This document shows, piece by piece, positions 28,267 to 33,119 of a DNA stretch of 33,119 nt. Source of the stretch: Pelagophyceae sp. CCMP2097 (taxonomy: Eukaryota; Sar; Pelagophyceae); the NCBI GenBank assembly GCA_026770575.1, contig MU657175.1, positions 389,346 through 422,464 on the forward strand, in the 5' to 3' direction. The translations under genes and the position numbers were made by a program. The notes below the pieces were generated by a model. That model had not been told where the DNA came from and did no database searches. It saw only the letters and a list, made by a program, of their open reading frames with translations. Within the stretch, counting starts at the first letter, position 1. The number at the start of each line of letters is the position of its first letter.

Positions 28267-28955
28267 CCTCGCGCAAGGGGTCTTGCGCCGGGGACCTTAC
28301 GACAGAGAGTGAGCCTGCGGAGAGCCGAGTTCAGCGGAGCCTTGCACACGTGGATCGCGCTCCTCGCCGCGGGCGCCGCGCGAGCGACGCAGTCCCTGGG
28401 TTCGCACCTCGACGGCGTGGAGAGCCTTCTTCGTCGGCTCGGCGTCACGTGGTATATCGCTGAAGAGCTCTCTTCTTGAGACCTCGCACTTTGAACTTTA
28501 CCTCTTCCGTGTATTCGATCTCGTCAACGCCGTCCTCACAGCCTCGGAATCGCAGCCCCTCTGGCCCTCTTCCTTGCCCGCATGGGTGACAGACGGCAAG
28601 AGTGAGGCCTGAACGGACCAGATGCAGAGGCGCAGGATAACATTAGACCGCGGCGTCCCAGAGCCGCGCATAGGCCCCCGCAGGGGCCGAGAGCCCACCA
28701 CTATCTAAGCACTCTATCCCCCCCCCCGGCCGGACACCGCTGTTTCCGGCTCTCGGTCGTCGCGCGGCTGGGCGTTCTACCCAACCGGCTCCGCCTCTGG
28801 GCTCAAACAGCGGTTGTGAATATAGGGACTGATTTAAATCTTTTGAATTCCCACTCGGAACAAATTTTACTTTCGGGAGGAGACAGGGAGCTCGAGAGAC
28901 GCTCGAGAGACGCCCGAGAGACGCAGAGCGCGCCCGTCTATAGGACCGTGCTCGT
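28267..28955. other. Upstream of SCO1: orphan coding-like stretch, then non-coding
   Basis: On the plus strand, 28309-28479 reads without stops as a helical, non-repetitive peptide (RRAEFSGALHTWIALLAAG ... LGVTWYIAEELSS, then TGA). It lacks an ATG, and its upstream frame overlaps SCO1 exon 1 on the other strand; it could be the last exon of a lost gene or chance. From about 28500 onward nothing coding is seen: a C run at 28718-28730, a GGCCGGACAC word shared with 29099, and three CGAGAGACG copies near 28892-28922. Confidence 0.35.
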
Positions 28956-29089
28956 CGTCTCTACACCACGCCTAGGTGCGCTTACTCGGAGCGCGGCGTC
29001 CTTTGCCCTTGGAAACCGTTCGGTCTCTGTGGCTCCTTGTCTGACTCTGCTCGTCCACGCCCTGCTCGTCCACGACACGCGTCGCGTAA
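28956..29089. repeat. 134-bp dispersed repeat, copy 1
   Basis: Starts CGTCTCTACACCACGCC and ends CACGACACGCGTCGCGTAA. A copy of equal length lies at 29953-30086 and differs at only a few positions. The terminal 45 bp recur in two shorter copies near 31.8 and 32.0 kb and again at 29883-29905. No coding function is apparent. Confidence 0.9.
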
Positions 29090-29265
29090 GCTGACCCCGG
29101 CCGGACACGACAGGTCATGTCGCCGAGAAGAATCGCTGAAAAATGGCGTCTAAATCGAATTCTGGCACGGTCCGAATTCCAGAACTCTCTCACGTACCCC
29201 GCGCGCTGCCTCTCCCCGGGATATTAAATCAAACCCCCACGCCTCGCCCCAACCCCTTCCAAATT

Positions 29266-29347
29266 ATTTTCATGTCAACAGCCGCTCCTTGATGTTCAGT
29301 CTCGGCTGCCTCTTGGATCAAGTGGTTTTCTCACCCCCTTCCAAAAG
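29266..29347. repeat. ~80-bp dispersed repeat, copy 1
   Basis: Begins ATTTTCATGTCAACAGCCGC and ends in CACCCCCTTCCAAAAGT. Further copies lie at 29410-29491 and 29799-29875. The sequence GTGGTTATCTCACCCCC is also repeated alone between copies 1 and 2 (near 29371). Confidence 0.9.
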
Positions 29348-29409
29348 TCCCCTTGGATCACTGAATGAAGTGGTTATCTCACCCCCTTCCAAAAGACAGG
29401 CGGTGTCTT

Positions 29410-29491
29410 ATTTTCATGTCAACATCCGCTCCTTGATTGCAGTCTCGGCTGCCTCTTGGATCAAGTGGTTATCTCACCCCCTTCCAAAAGT
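29410..29491. repeat. ~80-bp dispersed repeat, copy 2
   Basis: Same unit as at 29266, with a 1-2-base change in the middle (TTGATTGCAGTC for TTGATGTTCAGTC). It is preceded by GGTGTCTTA, which also precedes copy 3. Confidence 0.9.
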
Positions 29492-29605
29492 TTCCGTCTG
29501 AACCATTGTGACATCACCTTCAGAGAGGCGCTTCGTTCCCTCGCTTGCGAGTGCGTTCGTTGCGTGTGCTTAAAGGTAGTAGGTCTACTGCGCCTACTAA
29601 CAGCG

Positions 29606-29657
29606 TGTGTAAAAGGTTTTACACAAAAGTTTTACACAAGGTTCCCGGTTCGAGCCC
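29606..29657 (+). other. Hairpin followed by a Pol III B-box-like T-arm
   Basis: TGTGTAAAA-GG-TTTTACACA (29606-29625) is a perfect 9-bp hairpin, with a third copy of TTTTACACA just after. At 29647-29657 GGTTCGAGCCC matches the B-box consensus and forms four pairs of a T-stem. No full cloverleaf could be drawn, so a tRNA-derived repeat is more likely than a tRNA gene. Confidence 0.3.
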
Positions 29658-29798
29658 GGCTGTGTGTAAACGCGGGTCCGGGTACAAACCTCACCAAAAA
29701 ATGGGATGTGCTTATATACACTTTTCTTAACTGGCTCCTGGCACTGGGACCGGAATTCCCTTTTGCCAGGGCATACGTCAGTGACAGATGGTGTCTTT

Positions 29799-29875
29799 AT
29801 TTCATGTCAACAACCGCTCCTTGATGTTCAGTCTCGGCTGCCTCTTGGATCAAGTGGTTTTCTCACCCCCCACTC
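29799..29875. repeat. ~80-bp dispersed repeat, copy 3
   Basis: Nearly identical to copy 1 at 29266 through GTGGTTTTCTCACCCCC. It is followed at once by a short CACGACACGCGTCGCGTAAGCC fragment (29884-29904) of the 134-bp repeat, so the two families are intermingled. Confidence 0.9.
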
Positions 29876-29952
29876 ACCCAGGGCACGACACGCGTCGCGT
29901 AAGCCATTCCCCCACCCACCAAGGGCGCATCGCTGTGACGGGGGTGGTCGGC

Positions 29953-30086
29953 CGTCTCTACGCCGCGCCTAGGTGCGCTTACTCGGAGCGCGGCGTCCTT
30001 TGCCCTTGGAAACCGTTCGATCTCTGTGGCTCCTTGTCTGACTCTGCTCGTCCACGCCCTGCTCTTCCACGACACGCGTCGCGTAA
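29953..30086. repeat. 134-bp dispersed repeat, copy 2
   Basis: Same length as the copy at 28956, with changes such as ACACCACGCC to ACGCCGCGCC and CTCGTCCACG to CTCTTCCACG. Spacing between the copies is 997 bp. Confidence 0.9.
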
Positions 30087-31639
30087 CCCATCCCCCACCA
30101 CCCCCACCCACCTGCGGAAGGCTGTGTCAGGACGCGTCGGGCAAACTCGGGTATGCTTTGGTATTAACGCGAAAATGAGGGAAACATCGGGCATTCCCGA
30201 GTAATTCTCGGACCCGGCGCTACAAGGGGTATCGCCAATGACGCCGAGGACTTTCTGGCAATCGGAGTGTTCGTCGGTAGGAGCTTGGCGCTGTTGGGAG
30301 TGATAGAGGACGTCGCGCTGAGTCCCATGATGCTAGAAACTATAGAAATTGTTTGTTTAAAACGCTCAAACTAAAAATCTGAACGTCTGTTTTGGCCCGT
30401 CTGAAGCGCCACTCGCGGCAATCCTATAGGATTTGTCATATACCACCCCAGTACGTATGGACCCATCCCGTCACATAGCCAGAATTTCGATCACTGCGGT
30501 CCTGCGATTGCCAGCCGGGCCCGAACCTTCGCAATACCGAGGCAAAATCAGTTCAAAATCAAGGTAAGGAGGCAAATAAAGATTTGATCAAGTCCAAAAT
30601 ATTGGGGGAAACGCTTGTTCACGCCCTTGCAAGGCGCCCTCCTCGAGGCTGATCATGTAGTGGACACCCCGGGGGGCAGGGAGGCCCATAGCGACCACGC
30701 CCACCCCCGCAGGCGGCCTCTGGGAGGCACAACTTTGCGTCACTTGCCACTGGCACTGAGGTCGGCTTTATCGTCGATACCCCTTGTACCCTCGCTCGAG
30801 GTGCGCCGCAAATTGCGGCTCTGGAGGTCGAGCTCCGTGATTGGGCTGGTCTCGGGACCCTCCTTCGTGGTCTCGGGAACCCCCCCACAGCGCCTCCTCG
30901 CTATAGGTGGGCAATTACGGTGTAAAGGATTTGGGGGTGTGGTAATTACAGTAATTACTGGGTAATTACCTTACACACAGAATTGCAGAGTAATGGGAAG
31001 CTCATATTTTCAAACGCGCTGATTCGGGCTGCGATGGGGTCTAGGCGCGTAGGGAGGCCCCTCCCGGGGCCGAGAACCAAGCTGGCAAGCTCGAAGACGA
31101 GGCGGTTTCCGAGATACGAATTTTGGCGACATCTTGTGAGCCTGACGCCCGACCAAGTAATAATAATAATAATATAGGAATCACAGGGCGGCGGGCCCCG
31201 AAGGACTTATTCCTGGCGGAGTCGGCTCAACCAACTTAGCACGTGCATGAAAAATATTGAAAAGGAAGCGATATATAATGGCATCAACACAAGGGGGAGA
31301 GTCATCCCCAAGTGCACCATTTACCGCCCAGCCGATGAACAACTGGCCGCGATATGGCGTCTTGGGCAGGTGCGCCATGTAGGCCGGCACCTCGTGCTCA
31401 TGGTCCTTCGCGTTCGCCCACAATACCAGGTGGTCCCTCGGCCTGACCAAGCCTGCCATCGCGTTTTCCCGTGGATTTACCAAATAGCGAGGGTTAATCT
31501 GGGGTAAATTACATGCCCGCGGTAAAGCAGATCATGGCCTCCCTGTAATTACCGTAAATTGCAGCGTAATTGAAATACTGTAATTACTTTTAAACTTCAG
31601 TGCCACCCATACTCCTCGCTCGACACGGGGGGTCTGGCA
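30087..31639. other. Gene-poor stretch with GTAATTAC palindromes
   Basis: No recognisable gene. The 8-bp palindrome GTAATTAC occurs three times at 30942-30969 and twice more at 31545 and 31580, bracketing about 570 bp that contains a 100-codon minus-strand open frame. A plus-strand frame near 30740-30910 (reading VGFIVDTPCTLARGAPQIAA) has a coding-like composition but is cut by stops. An (AAT)n run lies at 31157-31172. Confidence 0.4.
31181..31483 (-). CDS. Unrecognised 100-codon open frame in repeat region
   Basis: The frame contains stretches such as RDHLVLWANAKDHEHEVPA, GQLFIGWAVNGALGDD and FLFNIFHARAKLVEPTPP, whose composition is less biased than that of the GC-driven shadow frames elsewhere. 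There is no known domain, no intron evidence and no neighbour to support it. It could be a remnant of a mobile element lying between GTAATTAC-rich ends. The call is weak. Confidence 0.15.
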   Translation of the reverse strand: MVNPRENAMAGLVRPRDHLVLWANAKDHEHEVPAYMAHLPKTPYRGQLFIGWAVNGALGDDSPPCVDAIIYRFLFNIFHARAKLVEPTPPGISPSGPAAL

Positions 31640-31745
31640 CCCCCCCCCACCCCCACCCACCCCCGGCGGCTCCCCCGCCCACACGGGGGGGGCCCCCCCC
31701 CCCCCCCCCCCCCAACACACACACACCCACCCATCACCCCCACGG
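31640..31745. repeat. C-rich low-complexity tract
   Basis: A run of CCCCC/CCCAC words containing a 23-base poly-C stretch near 31690-31712, then (CA)n and CACCCAC. Long homopolymers like this are prone to assembly and base-calling error. Confidence 0.9.
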
Positions 31746-31828
31746 AAATCTACTTCAGCTCTGGTGGACTCATTGTAATTGCCCGTCTACGCCCTGCTCT
31801 TCCACGACACGCGTCGCGTAAGCCATCC
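31742..31828. repeat. 87-bp repeat sharing the CACGACACGCGTCGCGTAA end, copy 1
   Basis: Starts ACGGAAATCTACTTCAGCTC and ends GCGTAAGCCATCCC. A copy lies at 31923-32010. The last ~45 bp match the end of the 134-bp repeat, so the two families share a 3' module. Confidence 0.85.
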
Positions 31829-31922
31829 CCCCACCCCACCACCCAAGATCCTTTGTGTCTTAGGACCGCGCCCTCGTCCGACTTCCTCCTTCCGCCAGGT
31901 ATGCGCGGCGTCCCCTTTTCAG

Positions 31923-32010
31923 ACGGAAATCTGCTTCAGCTCTGGTTGACTCATTGTCATTGCTCGTCCACGCCCTGCTCTTCCACGACACGTGTCGCGT
32001 AAGCCATCCC
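31923..32010. repeat. 87-bp repeat, copy 2
   Basis: Differs from the copy at 31742 by a handful of substitutions (CTGCTTC, GGTTGAC, GTCATTGCTC, CACGTGTCGCG). The end is followed by CACCACCCAAG in both copies. Confidence 0.85.
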
Positions 32011-32090
32011 ACCACCCAAGCTCCAAGAGAAAATCGGTACCATGAATGTACTGTTATCAAGAAACACAAAAGTTTCAAACTCATGTACTA

Positions 32091-32412
32091 CATGTTCATA
32101 GATGGGCGGGTTTTTGATTCCGACCTTTCTCAGAAAGCACGATTTCTGCGCCAAAACATCTCAGTAAGGCATTTTTAGGTCAGAGTCAAGTCTTGCAAAT
32201 TTCTTTTTGAGATATTTGCAAAAGTGGCCTCGACCAGTAAATTGAAGGTGGAAGGGTGCTGCACAGCCGGAGGAGCCAGAGGAGACGGGACCGAGCTGCC
32301 CAGCCAATGAACACCGCGGCAAAGCCCTGCGTCTTCGAGGCAATCACTAAATCGCAAAAATCGTGCTTTCTGAGAAAGGTCGGAATTAAACCCGCCCAGC
32401 TATGAATGTAGG
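32091..32412. repeat. Inverted repeat with ~60-bp arms
   Basis: The left arm 32091-32150 and right arm 32353-32412 are reverse complements with few mismatches and a two-base indel; the shared core is CGACCTTTCTCAGAAAGCAC on the left arm, with GGGCGGGTTT and a TTCATAG word outside it. The spacer is about 200 bp. The core itself contains the near-palindrome CCTTTCTCAGAAAG. This could be a foldback element or two copies of a small repeat in opposite orientation. Confidence 0.85.
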
Positions 32413-32464
32413 AATTCCTACTAGTATAGTATGATGACCATAATCGCTGTAAAAAATAAAATGT

Positions 32465-32790
32465 GGCTGGGGCAAGTAGAAATACAACATTACTACTAGC
32501 AAATCAAATCCGAGTTAGCTGGCCTACGATGTAGATCTTGGCGAACCCGATCGAATCGTCCAAACGCCGCTGTTAAAATCGTTGTACTCGTCGCGGGAGG
32601 ACCCGGGGCAAGTAGGTACTGAACAAAAAAGGGTACGTTTCCCCGTTTTCCCCAAAACGAGTTTTTGGCTGTGCGTGTGCGCACGCTCGCGCGGGTCGCG
32701 CCCAGATCATTAAAACCGCTTCAACACTAAATCGCGTTTTTCTCGATAACTCCCCTCGCCAATAAGGTTGCATTTCTACTTGCCCCAGCC
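32465..32790. mobile_element. MITE-like element with 24-bp terminal inverted repeats
   Basis: GGCTGGGGCAAGTAGAAATACAAC (first 20 bases at 32465-32484) and its reverse complement at 32767-32790 match at 23 of 24 positions, enclosing 326 bp with no coding capacity. A partial internal copy, GGGGCAAGTAG, lies near 32606. Size, TIRs and lack of an open frame fit a non-autonomous DNA transposon. No clear target-site duplication can be seen beyond a single T on each side. Confidence 0.5.
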
Positions 32791-32863
32791 AAAAAGGACC
32801 GACGCGGTTCCAAAACGAGATCTTATAACAAAATTCGCGAAAAATCTAAATCTTTTTTCAATG

Positions 32864-33119
32864 TCCAATGCTGTTGGGGGTCGTGATGGTGGTGTTGTGT
32901 ATTGGGAATATAAAGCAGGCGGAGAGTGCGTAGCGCGACCCCCCCCCCCCTGCTATTTATTAAAGGTGGCGATTGTGGGCTGGCCGGTGGGTGACCTTTA
33001 ATGCATCAGACACTATATTCTCGCCTGCGACGAGAACTCGCTATCCAGTGCTGTTGGGGATCGTGATGGTGGTGTTGTGTATTGGGACTATAAAGCAGGC
33101 CGAGAGTGCGTAGCGCGAC
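32864..33119. repeat. Tandem repeat with 180-bp period at the window edge
   Basis: A 76-bp segment (TCCAATGCTGTTGGGG ... GAGTGCGTAGCGCGAC) at 32864-32939 is repeated at 33044-33119 with three or so substitutions. The intervening ~104 bp, including a poly-C run, is present once. The second copy runs to the last base, so a longer satellite may continue beyond the window. Confidence 0.8.

Noticed and set aside
30615..30965. 116-codon plus frame in the repeat region
   Set aside because: Composition biased and no domain; ends in the GTAATTAC cluster; a different frame of the same DNA looks equally plausible.
1..33119. CRISPR arrays from the many short tandem repeats
   Set aside because: Units are contiguous or degenerate minisatellites within spliceosomal introns of a eukaryotic genome, with no regular unique spacers and no cas genes.

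Overview
This is a eukaryotic nuclear contig. It is GC-rich and gene-dense, and almost every gene is interrupted by short spliceosomal introns (about 42-270 bp, GT-AG with some GC-AG). The protein styles (degenerate helical LAWAF-type repeats, MYND-RING-Sel1 proteins, Ala/Pro/Arg-rich linkers, a TET-associated glycosyltransferase) point to a stramenopile microalga, most like a pelagophyte of the Aureococcus type. That is inferred from gene content and style; no database was searched. Gene models below were built by hand from frame continuity, splice dinucleotides and family alignment from memory.

Left and centre (0.7-28.3 kb) hold eleven gene loci, mostly alternating in strand with very short spacers: an OPR/FAST-like organelle RNA-binding repeat protein (697-3456, -); a protein with two cyclic-nucleotide-binding domains and a degenerate receiver domain (3710-8010, +); a casein kinase 1 (8681-10999, +); a secretory thioredoxin (11354-12178, -); a large EF-hand/IQ/WW/Cys-rich scaffold (12437-18184, +); a TET-associated-glycosyltransferase-like protein with a Tudor-like C-terminus (18200-20033, -); a small acidic nuclear-type protein (20266-20909, +); a probably broken MYND-RING-Sel1 gene (21062-22280, -); a Nup35/Nup53 nucleoporin (22440-23894, +); a GOLD-domain seven-transmembrane protein (24338-26365, +); and the mitochondrial copper chaperone SCO1 (26977-28266, -).

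Many introns contain private tandem repeats (minisatellites), some use GC donors, and two are flanked by short direct duplications like those left by introner-type insertions. Two microexons (21 and 17 nt) are needed to complete conserved domains.

The right end (28.5-33.1 kb) is different: no convincing gene, more AT, and several families of dispersed, tandem and inverted repeats, including a MITE-like element with 24-bp terminal inverted repeats, a 134-bp repeat present twice, and a 180-bp-period tandem repeat running off the edge. It looks like a repeat-rich, possibly subtelomeric or contig-end, region. The genes do not form one pathway. The most interesting are the putative DNA-base glycosyltransferase with a chromatin-reader-like tail and the dual-CNBD/pseudo-receiver protein.
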